DNA of 5,999 nt. Source: Acidianus hospitalis. Its GTDB lineage: Archaea; Thermoproteota; Thermoprotei_A; Sulfolobales; Sulfolobaceae. The position numbers and the translations under genes are program-made. The first letter of the stretch is position 1, and each line of letters starts with the position of its first letter. Shown in pieces: positions 1-5,596 of the stretch. Where the stretch lies: contig QEFD01000126.1 in assembly GCA_003086435.1 (NCBI GenBank), forward strand, positions 1 through 5,999, given 5' to 3'. The notes beneath the pieces are model-generated. The model was not told the DNA's origin. It searched no databases and saw nothing but the letters and a program-made list of their open reading frames with translations.

Positions 1-775
1 TTATCGAAGTTCCCACAACTGCTAATATTGCCCTCCAAATGTCTCTCCCCGGCATTTTAGCTTCTGCGGCCATTTCTATTGGTTGCCTAAAACCTAAATA
101 TGCGAAAGCTACTCCAGTTGCAGGAATTGCGGAGAAAACTGGTAAGAATCCGTAAGGTGCAAATGATGGAGTAGTGAAGTTTGAAGCAAATCTTGGAACT
201 CCTACTATAAGTATAGCGATAACAGTGAGAGAAGGAATAATTAATTTCCAAGAAGTTATTGCAAAGTTGCTTGCTCTCAGTGCGGATATTCCAATATAGT
301 TTATGAAAAAGAAGAGTGCAGATAGTGCTAATGCTACACCAAGCCCTTCAGCTGTTGGGAAGCCTGAAGAGCATAAAGTTACCGAAGTTATTCCGTATAA
401 ACTTAAAGCTCCCTGCAAAACTTCAACTACTGCAACTGCCTCAGCAGCTGGGACCGCTATGTAAGTTAATATTACGCTCCAACTTATTATTGATGCTGCT
501 AAGCCTCCATGAGAGTATTTTGCATACCTAACTGCTCCTCCAGCTACCGGTATAGATGTACCTACTTCAGCCCAAACTAAAGCAATTATTAGGATAAAGA
601 TTCCTCCGAATAGCCAGCTGAGTATTGCTGCAGGTCCTGCCGCTGACGCTGTTTCTAAGCTTCCAAATATCCACCCTGAACCTATTACTGCAGTTAAACC
701 TGCAAAATATAAATCTATCAAACGTAGTTCTCTTTTTAATTTTACCCCTGACGAAGTTGCATTTTGCCTAGACAT
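1..775 (-). CDS. APC-superfamily amino-acid permease, aspartate:proton symporter-like (N-terminal part; runs off left edge)
   Basis: Membrane transporter for amino acids, probably proton-coupled. The frame is open from the ATG at 773-775 to the left edge, giving 258 residues; no stop is reached, so the C-terminal half lies outside. Helix 1 carries the APC glycine motif V-I-G-S-G-W at residues 30-35. Hydrophobic segments follow at about 48-75, 93-120, 144-162, 178-193 and 208-229, then the loop Y-L-G-F-R-Q-P-I-E-M-A-A-E-A-K-M-P-G-R-D at 226-245, the APC signature after helix 6 (usually E-A-K-N-P-x-R-x-I-P-x-A). The segments A-G-P-A at 46-49, W-A-E-V-G at 68-72 and Y-S-H-G at 87-90 recall Bacillus YveA-type aspartate symporters from memory; substrate is inference. 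The start fits because hydrophobic helix 1 begins soon after and a TATA box lies 22-29 bases upstream. It is transcribed divergently from the ATPase gene. Confidence 0.9.
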   Translation of the reverse strand, partial: MSRQNATSSGVKLKRELRLIDLYFAGLTAVIGSGWIFGSLETASAAGPAAILSWLFGGIFILIIALVWAEVGTSIPVAGGAVRYAKYSHGGLAASIISWSVILTYIAVPAAEAVAVVEVLQGALSLYGITSVTLCSSGFPTAEGLGVALALSALFFFINYIGISALRASNFAITSWKLIIPSLTVIAILIVGVPRFASNFTTPSFAPYGFLPVFSAIPATGVAFAYLGFRQPIEMAAEAKMPGRDIWRAILAVVGTSI

Positions 776-796
776 GAACGTCTCTATTTATAAATT

Positions 797-806
797 GTAT
801 ATAAGA
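797..806 (-). promoter_or_regulatory. TATA box of the permease gene
   Basis: On the minus strand this reads TCTTATATAC, centred about 26 bases before the permease ATG, the spacing expected for a leaderless archaeal transcript. A second AT-rich box (ATTATATAAG, 811-820) lies 14 bases further upstream and could give a short leader instead. No transcript data are available, so the choice between them is inference. Confidence 0.55.
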
Positions 807-1097
807 ATTGCTTATATAATCGATAAAAGATTATCACTTTTACGTCGACTATTTTATACTTTTTTAATTGTTAGGAGTAAAACTAAAAGTTTTAAATAGA
901 AGGAAGAGAATATTAAAGATTAAAAAAGTTCTTATTGTTTTAAGTTAAAAATACTAATTAAGGAAACTAGTTTCAAGAATAGAGAATTAAAAAGTATTTA
1001 TAGAGTATTTACGTCCTTATTGATTAAAAGATTTTTACGAGAAGTTTTAGTTTATCTCCACTTGCTATTGATGGAACAAATTACATTATTCATGATC
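807..1097. other. AT-rich intergenic spacer between divergent genes, no gene recognised
   Basis: I find no convincing coding sequence, tRNA or known RNA here. The plus strand is open in one frame from 924 to 1100, but that frame lacks an early start codon and its composition is just that of AT-rich spacer. Small structures seen are a hairpin with 6-bp stem and 3-base loop at 879-893 (AAAACT / AGTTTT), the palindrome at 963-974, and a tandem near-repeat AGTATTTA at 993-1000 and 1004-1011. Short palindromes and hairpins arise by chance in DNA this rich in A and T. Confidence 0.5.
963..974. repeat. Perfect 12-bp palindrome
   Basis: GAAACTAGTTTC is its own reverse complement. It sits in the spacer about 190 bases before the permease start and 200 bases before the ATPase start. 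A dimeric regulator could bind such a site, but no regulator gene is in the window and the distance from either TATA box is large. Confidence 0.4.
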
Positions 1098-1175
1098 TAA
1101 AATCTCCCCTTAGGAAAGAAGGAGATAAGTTAAATACTTAAGTTATTACCTAATATTTTTAGGGAAGATTTTATG
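1098..1175 (+). repeat. Direct repeat copy A, upstream of and touching the ATPase start codon
   Basis: This segment matches 2480-2557 at a constant offset of 1382 with 65 of 78 bases identical and no gaps; the core 1124-1175 matches 46 of 52. It has inverted arms: AAAATCTCCCCTTA at 1099-1112 and TTAGGGAAGATTTT at 1159-1172, which pair at 12 of 14 positions across a 46-base loop. Inside lie the palindrome ACTTAAGT (1136-1143) and the small inverted pair CCTAA / TTAGG (1149-1153, 1159-1163). Similarity to the other copy stops sharply left of 1098. Bases 1099-1113 would read K-I-S-P-stop, echoing the K-I-F-P-stop that ends the ATPase gene. Confidence 0.9.
1124..1147 (+). promoter_or_regulatory. 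ATPase gene promoter (TATA region within repeat copy A)
   Basis: GATAAGTTAAATACTTAAG contains a TATA-like core TTAAATACTT (1130-1139) preceded by purine-rich bases that could serve as a BRE. TATA spacing predicts transcription starting near A1161, leaving a 12-base leader AGGGAAGATTTT that is exactly the right arm of the repeat. The 8-bp palindrome ACTTAAGT overlaps the box and could be an operator. The element is preserved almost unchanged in repeat copy B. Confidence 0.55.
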
Positions 1176-2495
1176 GACATATTTACAACAGATGCAAGGC
1201 CATTTCCGGAATACCTTTATGGGAGGGAAGATGAGATCAAAAGGTTAATTTCCTTAGTTAATACTGAGGATTTTCACATAGCTTTAATAGGAGGAATGAG
1301 GAGAACTGGAAAAACTAGCTTGTTGCTCTCTCTTCTGAAAATATTTACCCACAGTAAATATAAGGAAGAATATAACATTAATGACGCTTATTTTCCTCTT
1401 TATATAGAAATGGATGCTGTAAAGTCCTTGGAGGATTTTAATTCTAAGCTTTATAATAGGATATTATCTAATCACACTTGGAGATTAATACAAAATACTA
1501 AGGTTGAGAAAAAAGTTAAGAACGTTATAAATTGTTTTAAGGAGAAGTACGAGACTTTTAAAGGATATAACTTAAGCATACCTTCTGTCATAGGCATTGG
1601 TGAACAAAAAGGATATCAAGATCCTTACGCATCTTCTATATCTAGAATTTTGGAATCCTTGTCTTCTTGCTTATATGATGAAAAAGTAAAGTTTGGCTTA
1701 GTAGTTATTGATGAATTCCAGAAAATATTGGACTGGAAAGATGAAGAACAGCAGACGTTCATTGAAATACTCAAGGAAATTTACGACGTTTATCACAATT
1801 TGAAAGTGTTCATAACGGGCTCAGTTATTTCGTCAACAGAAAAGTTATTCTCTACTGAGTACGATAAACCGATGCACGGCAGGAGGATAGATAAAATATA
1901 CTTAATGCCTATAAGCGTGGAAGCTTCAAAGAAAATGCTCGAAGACGGCTTTAGAGAACATAATATTAACGATGAGCTCGCGGTAACTTCCGGAGTAACT
2001 ATAGGTATGGGTATTCCGGGGTTGTTAACATATTATGGTAAATTTTTGGTAAACTACTACAGTAAAGAAAGTCCAGAAAAGGCAATAGAAGATGCTTCCA
2101 GAGACGCTTACATACAATTAGGTAAAGAAGTTGAGGAAGAGATAACTCACTTAAAGAAAATTAAGGACGACGGTAGATATTTGGAGGCATCAAAAATTAT
2201 TGTAAGGGAAGGTGGTAAGATAATTCCTTCAAAGTTGGCCGAGTTTCTAAAAATTAGTGTAAATTCTGCAGAAATAATCCTAAATAAACTAACTGAAATA
2301 GGCTTCATAAATAAGAAAAATAATGAATACGAGGTAGTTGACAATACTTTAATAACATTACTTTATAATGAAGTAAGTTTCAAGTGGGACTTATGCCCAA
2401 TTTGTAACAAAGGAAAAAGTTTAATTCAACCATTCGTTAATACTGTACTTTACAGTTGCGGTCACGTAGTAGCTGTACGTAAAATCTTCCCTTAA
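1173..2495 (+). CDS. Archaeal STAND/AAA-type ATPase with winged-helix region and C-terminal Cys/His motif
   Basis: A 440-residue P-loop ATPase of the archaeal ATPase family (Pfam Archaeal_ATPase type), a multi-copy family in Sulfolobales whose role is mostly unknown. Y-G-R-E-D-E at 16-21 is the usual N-terminal motif. Walker A is G-G-M-R-R-T-G-K-T-S at 40-49 (Lys47). Walker B is F-G-L-V-V-I-D-E-F at 174-182 (Asp180, Glu181). Sensor-1-like V-F-I-T-G-S is at 212-217, and G-R-R at 236-238 may hold the arginine finger. Residues about 333-393 look like a winged helix. The end has C408-x2-C411 and C429-x-H431, a possible zinc site instead of the DUF234 nuclease-like tail many relatives carry. The ATG follows the promoter by a 12-base leader with only weak Shine-Dalgarno character. 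Repeats overlap both gene ends. Nothing here shows its partner or target; DNA binding is inference. Confidence 0.9.
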   Translation: MDIFTTDARPFPEYLYGREDEIKRLISLVNTEDFHIALIGGMRRTGKTSLLLSLLKIFTHSKYKEEYNINDAYFPLYIEMDAVKSLEDFNSKLYNRILSNHTWRLIQNTKVEKKVKNVINCFKEKYETFKGYNLSIPSVIGIGEQKGYQDPYASSISRILESLSSCLYDEKVKFGLVVIDEFQKILDWKDEEQQTFIEILKEIYDVYHNLKVFITGSVISSTEKLFSTEYDKPMHGRRIDKIYLMPISVEASKKMLEDGFREHNINDELAVTSGVTIGMGIPGLLTYYGKFLVNYYSKESPEKAIEDASRDAYIQLGKEVEEEITHLKKIKDDGRYLEASKIIVREGGKIIPSKLAEFLKISVNSAEIILNKLTEIGFINKKNNEYEVVDNTLITLLYNEVSFKWDLCPICNKGKSLIQPFVNTVLYSCGHVVAVRKIFP

Positions 2496-2557
2496 TAATA
2501 ACGAAGATAAATTAAATACTTAAGTTATTGCCTAACATTTTTAGGAGAGATTTTACG
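2480..2557 (+). repeat. Direct repeat copy B, overlapping the ATPase stop codon
   Basis: Second copy of the 78-bp repeat, same orientation as 1098-1175. It starts inside the ATPase gene: its left arm AAAATCTTCCCT (2481-2492) encodes the last four residues K-I-F-P, and the stop follows at once. The right arm is TTAGGAGAGATTTT (2541-2554), pairing with the left at 11 of 14 positions. The left arm is also the exact reverse complement of the leader AGGGAAGATTTT at 1161-1172, and with flanks 17 of 19 bases match (1161-1179 against 2474-2492). Where copy A has ATG (1173-1175), this copy has ACG (2555-2557), and the following frame stops after eight codons. Confidence 0.9.
2506..2529 (+). promoter_or_regulatory. 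Duplicated promoter-like element downstream of the ATPase gene
   Basis: GATAAATTAAATACTTAAG keeps the TATA-like core TTAAATACTT (2512-2521) of the ATPase promoter, with one change (G to A) at the base just before it. No gene follows on this strand; the molybdenum hydroxylase gene lies beyond it on the opposite strand. If active it would start plus-strand RNA near 2543, running antisense into the 3' end of that gene. Activity is inference from sequence identity with copy A. Confidence 0.4.
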
Positions 2558-2581
2558 AATTATATTATGCTCATATAGTAG

Positions 2582-2592
2582 ATAAAAAAGAA
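2582..2592 (-). terminator. Possible T-tract terminator of the molybdenum hydroxylase gene
   Basis: On the minus strand, 19 to 29 bases after the stop codon, the sequence reads TTCTTTTTTAT with six T in a row. Archaeal RNA polymerase commonly stops at such T-runs without a strong hairpin. The position is right, but T-runs are common in DNA this AT-rich. Confidence 0.4.
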
Positions 2593-2610
2593 GGGTAAAA
2601 TGAGATATGC

Positions 2611-4794
2611 TTAAATTAGCTCCTCCATTCTTACTGGAATTTTAGTTATCCTCTTGCCTACCGCCTTTTCTATAGCTCTAGTTATTGCTGGCAATGCCCC
2701 TATTGTTGCTCCTTCCCCAATTCCTTTCGCAGGCAATGGAGCGTTTGATTTACCTTCTTCCATATAAAGCCATTTCATGTTGAAAGCCTCTACTGCCGAA
2801 GGAATTCCATACTCAGCAAAAGACGACGTTAAGAGATTGCCCCTCTCGTCATATATAATTTCCTCCATTGTAACTTCTCCAAAGCCTTGAATTATTCCAC
2901 CGTCTACTTGACCCTCAGCTAACATTGGATTAACTACAACGCCTATATCGTCTATTGCTACGTAATTTAATATTTTCACTTTCCCAGTCTCGTCAACTTC
3001 TGCCATTGCTATGTGACTGCCATATGGGAAAGTATAATTATCAAGTCCAAAGGACGCAGTTGCCTCTAAAGTCGGTTCAGCTTTATAATTCCAAGTACCG
3101 CCAAGGTTTGAAGTTGCCATTTTTGCAATTTCAGCTAAACTCATCATTTTACCGCTCTTTGGGTTAATTACTTTCCCGTCCTTATATTGCAATTCCTCAG
3201 GATCGCTTTGCAGGAATGATGCTGCTAGCTTTATAATATTCTCCTTTAACCTCCTTGCTGCCAAAAGTGCTGCATTTCCCGCTAAGGTTAAACTCCTACT
3301 GCCGTAAGTTCCAAAGGCGTTAGATATCTTGTCCGTGTCTCCCCAAACCACGTTAACGTCGTCTATATTAATTTGAAGTTCATCTGCAACAATTTGAGCA
3401 ATTCCGGTTCCAGTACCTTGACCGTGAGGTGCAGCACCAATAATTACTTCAACTTTACCATTAGATAATAATCTTACTGAAGCGCTCTCCCAAGGACCGA
3501 AATTGTTTTGCTCTATATAAAATGATAAACCTACGCCAACTTTCTTGCCTTGCTTTCTCAATTCTTCAGCAGTCTTCTCCATTTCCCTATAAAATCCTTC
3601 AGCCTTATTAAGTAGGTCTAGATAATTACCACTATCATATTTTAAGCCAAAAGGATTTACATATGGGGTTTCCCTTATCGCGTTCTTTTTCCTTAATTCT
3701 ATTGGGTCAATTCCTAACTCGTCAGCAAGGATATCCATCATCCTCTCGTATACGAAGGCTGCTTCAGGCCTTCCTGCTCCTCTATACTGGTCTAGTGGAA
3801 CCTTGTTGGTTAAAACTCCTTTAATAGTTGAAGTAGCATTCTTAATGTCGTAAGGTCCAGTGATTAGTGTTCCGGAAATATCTGCCAAATAGAATCCGTG
3901 CCAAGCTGCTCCTAAGTCTATAATAATATCATCAATCACTGCGTTAATTTTGCCGTCCTTGTTTGCTCCTAATTTTATGTGGTGTATTTGACCTCTAGAA
4001 TGGTAAGTTGAATGAAGTTCCTCCGTTCTAGTGTTAACGAATTTTACGGGCCTCCTAGATTTGATTGATGCATAGACAGTTATGTAATCCTCAGGATAGG
4101 GGAATAATTTAGAACCGAAAGCTCCGCCTACGTCTGCTTGTATAACCCTAAAATCGTACTCTGGAAAAGCAGAAAGTAAGTAAGACCTCATATAGTGAGG
4201 AGATTGAGTTGACGCATAAACAGTTATTCTATCTTGTTGGAAATCAACCACTAATCCTCTAGGTTCCATAGGTGCAGGATAAACTCTTGATATGACGAAT
4301 TTCTCTTCTATCTTTACATCACTGCTCTCATACGCTTTCTCAGCGTTTCCTCCTTTGTAAACTTTTGAATACACAATATTACTTTTTCCTTCTACAGCCT
4401 TAACCTCATCTTTTACTGCTTCCTCTGGGTCAACAACTGCAGGTAGTTCTTCATAATCATAAGAAATGTATTCTAATGCGTCATAAGCAGTGTATCTATC
4501 TTCAGCCAAGACTGCAGCTATTGGTTGTCCTTCGTAAAGGATTTCATCCACAGCCATTGGGAAATTATTTGGCCTATTCTCAACGCTTATCTTTAACCCG
4601 GTTATTACATCCACTACTCCAGGTAATTTTAGAGCATCTTCAACGTTTATTTTCTTTAACCTTGCGTGAGGGATATTACTCCTTAGAATTGCCAAATAAA
4701 GCGTGCCGTTAAGGTTTATGTCGTCTACGTATCTTCCGGTTCCTGTTATTAATTTTAAGTCTTCTTTCCTCTTTATCCTTTGTCCAACGTACAT
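2611..4794 (-). CDS. Molybdopterin-binding large subunit of a xanthine/aldehyde/CO dehydrogenase-family oxidoreductase (CoxL/CutA type, not true CO dehydrogenase)
   Basis: Catalytic subunit (727 residues, normal length) of a cytoplasmic molybdenum hydroxylase that oxidises aldehydes, purines or related substrates. The N-terminus (R-I-K-R-K-E-D, T-G-x-G-R-Y-V-D-D-I, residues 6-26) opens the hammerhead domain, about 17-125; the cofactor-binding region fills most of the rest. Cofactor motifs are A-D-V-G-G-A-F-G-S-K at 220-229, Q-Y-R-G-A-G-R-P-E at 336-344, P-H-G-Q-G-T-G-T-G at 456-464 and K-G-I-G-E-G at 690-695, whose Glu694 fits the catalytic base. The loop is the form II A-Y-R-G-A-G-R type, so the Cys of genuine CO dehydrogenase (A-Y-x-C-S-F-R) is absent. 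Glyceraldehyde oxidoreductase (CutA) of Sulfolobales is a plausible relative; substrate is unproven. FAD and 2Fe-2S subunit genes are not beside it. ATG is supported by the conserved N-terminus and a TATA box 24-33 bases upstream. Confidence 0.93.
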   Translation of the reverse strand: MYVGQRIKRKEDLKLITGTGRYVDDINLNGTLYLAILRSNIPHARLKKINVEDALKLPGVVDVITGLKISVENRPNNFPMAVDEILYEGQPIAAVLAEDRYTAYDALEYISYDYEELPAVVDPEEAVKDEVKAVEGKSNIVYSKVYKGGNAEKAYESSDVKIEEKFVISRVYPAPMEPRGLVVDFQQDRITVYASTQSPHYMRSYLLSAFPEYDFRVIQADVGGAFGSKLFPYPEDYITVYASIKSRRPVKFVNTRTEELHSTYHSRGQIHHIKLGANKDGKINAVIDDIIIDLGAAWHGFYLADISGTLITGPYDIKNATSTIKGVLTNKVPLDQYRGAGRPEAAFVYERMMDILADELGIDPIELRKKNAIRETPYVNPFGLKYDSGNYLDLLNKAEGFYREMEKTAEELRKQGKKVGVGLSFYIEQNNFGPWESASVRLLSNGKVEVIIGAAPHGQGTGTGIAQIVADELQINIDDVNVVWGDTDKISNAFGTYGSRSLTLAGNAALLAARRLKENIIKLAASFLQSDPEELQYKDGKVINPKSGKMMSLAEIAKMATSNLGGTWNYKAEPTLEATASFGLDNYTFPYGSHIAMAEVDETGKVKILNYVAIDDIGVVVNPMLAEGQVDGGIIQGFGEVTMEEIIYDERGNLLTSSFAEYGIPSAVEAFNMKWLYMEEGKSNAPLPAKGIGEGATIGALPAITRAIEKAVGKRITKIPVRMEELI

Positions 4795-4817
4795 GATAAT
4801 TATTAAAGAAAGTTTGG

Positions 4818-4830
4818 TTATAAGTTTTTA
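4818..4830 (-). promoter_or_regulatory. TATA box of the molybdenum hydroxylase gene
   Basis: The minus strand reads TAAAAACTTATAA, with the TATA-like core about 27 bases before the ATG at 4794. This is the spacing for a leaderless transcript and implies the gene is transcribed on its own rather than by read-through from the membrane-protein gene 174 bases upstream. Confidence 0.55.
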
Positions 4831-4884
4831 ATAAGTATACACCCCAAGCGTTAGTTTTGATTTCGTACTTTTAACATAGCTAGC

Positions 4885-4897
4885 AAAAATTAAAAAC
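4885..4897 (-). terminator. Possible T-tract terminator after the CtaG-like gene
   Basis: On the minus strand the sequence reads GTTTTTAATTTTT, two runs of five T, about 70 bases after the stop at 4969. It lies between that gene and the next promoter, a suitable place for archaeal intrinsic termination. No hairpin is needed or obvious. Confidence 0.45.
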
Positions 4898-4968
4898 TTC
4901 ATTTCTTTAATTGACTAGGATGATGAAAGGGTCAATGACGAGGAATGAAGATAACTTGCCCGACTGAC

Positions 4969-5529
4969 TTAAAATATTGATGCATTCCTGAGTATTTTGA
5001 TTATCGCGTAGACTAGGATTACATTCATTACTGCAAACATTGAAATACCTACAAAAGGCAATTGTGAAGGAGCGTAAGCTAGGAAAGAGTAACACTCGTG
5101 GGTATATTGCTTATACTCTAGAATGAAGAAGATACTTAATATGCTGTCCGCTAGCATATAAACTGCTAAAGCTCCTACCTTGCCAGAAAGTTTCATTTGA
5201 GGAATATATCCTCCAGCTACCAAACCTCCTAGGAATAGAGTTAACTCCTCTATTGCCCTATATTGCACGAATGACGCACCCAATGCAAAGAATAATGGGA
5301 TATGCCAAAAGCCTGCTGGAATTGCCCCTAGTAAAAAGAGGTAAAAGTTTGTCCTAAGCAACTTATAACCTAGTAGGACTCCAGCACCGTAAATGGCATA
5401 ATGGTCCAACATGTAAATAACGGGGTTCGTAAATTCTAATCCTTGTGTAATAGGATTAAGGAACGCCACTAAAAGAGCAATGGGAAGGATTAAATCCTTT
5501 TTTTCGAATTCTTTAGAGTATCTAATCAT
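4969..5529 (-). CDS. Six-helix membrane protein, probable DUF1404/divergent CtaG-like oxidase assembly factor
   Basis: A 186-residue integral membrane protein with hydrophobic segments at about 12-28, 38-56, 61-84, 93-110, 117-137 and 156-179. I believe it belongs to the Sulfolobales family called DUF1404, though I cannot search. By eye it follows caa3-type CtaG (copper insertion for haem-copper oxidase subunit I): N-P-I-T-Q-G at 25-30 for S-P-L-D-x-x-G, D-H-Y-x-x-Y at 42-47 for H-M-x-x-H, W-H-I-P at 75-78 for W-H-x-P, I-E-E-L at 93-96 for x-E-H-x, and P-S-Q at 154-156 for the late x-D-Q. Some histidines of CtaG are replaced (Tyr46, Glu95), leaving His43, His76 and His144. It follows the oxidase subunit I gene on the same strand after 67 bases, supporting an assembly role. 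The ATG at 5527-5529 precedes a charged N-terminus. Function is inference. Confidence 0.75.
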   Translation of the reverse strand: MIRYSKEFEKKDLILPIALLVAFLNPITQGLEFTNPVIYMLDHYAIYGAGVLLGYKLLRTNFYLFLLGAIPAGFWHIPLFFALGASFVQYRAIEELTLFLGGLVAGGYIPQMKLSGKVGALAVYMLADSILSIFFILEYKQYTHECYSFLAYAPSQLPFVGISMFAVMNVILVYAIIKILRNASIF

Positions 5530-5564
5530 AAAAAAATATTCGATTAAAACTTAAAAAAGTTTTC

Positions 5565-5577
5565 TCTTATAAATATC
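5565..5577 (-). promoter_or_regulatory. Possible TATA box for the CtaG-like gene
   Basis: The minus strand reads GATATTTATAAGA, centred about 42 bases before the ATG, giving a leader of roughly 15 bases. T-rich sequence follows (ACTTTTTTAAG at 5546-5556) and could instead terminate the oxidase transcript. Whether the two genes are co-transcribed is open. Confidence 0.35.
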
Positions 5578-5596
5578 TAAAACATAAAACTTTAAT

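Noticed and set aside
316..531. Plus-strand open frame of 71 codons
   Set aside because: It lies antisense to the permease gene, is dominated by Leu and Gln from reversed hydrophobic codons, and has no domain or promoter.
776..1097. tRNA or other structured RNA gene
   Set aside because: The spacer is too AT-rich for a hyperthermophile tRNA, whose stems are GC-rich, and no cloverleaf or box C/D pattern was found.
924..1100. Open plus-strand frame in the spacer ending just at the repeat, with a 9-codon ATG frame at 1071-1100
   Set aside because: No start codon near its beginning, no promoter at the right spacing, and low-complexity composition; most likely open by chance.
2147..2344. Minus-strand open frame of 65 codons
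   Set aside because: Antisense shadow within the winged-helix region of the ATPase gene.
1098..2557. Insertion sequence or integron
   Set aside because: No transposase or integrase is encoded, and the repeats include promoter and coding ends; the repeat layout is reported as a finding rather than as a named element.
1098..2557. CRISPR array
   Set aside because: Only two copies of a 78-bp repeat, separated by a full gene; there are no short repeats at regular spacer distances in the window.
2955..3167. Plus-strand open frame of 70 codons
   Set aside because: Antisense shadow of the molybdenum hydroxylase gene, with no recognisable features; the same applies to 4476-4712.
4907..5095. Minus-strand open frame of 62 codons
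   Set aside because: Overlaps the end of the CtaG-like gene in another frame and has no features of its own; 5604-5804 is the same kind of shadow over the oxidase gene.
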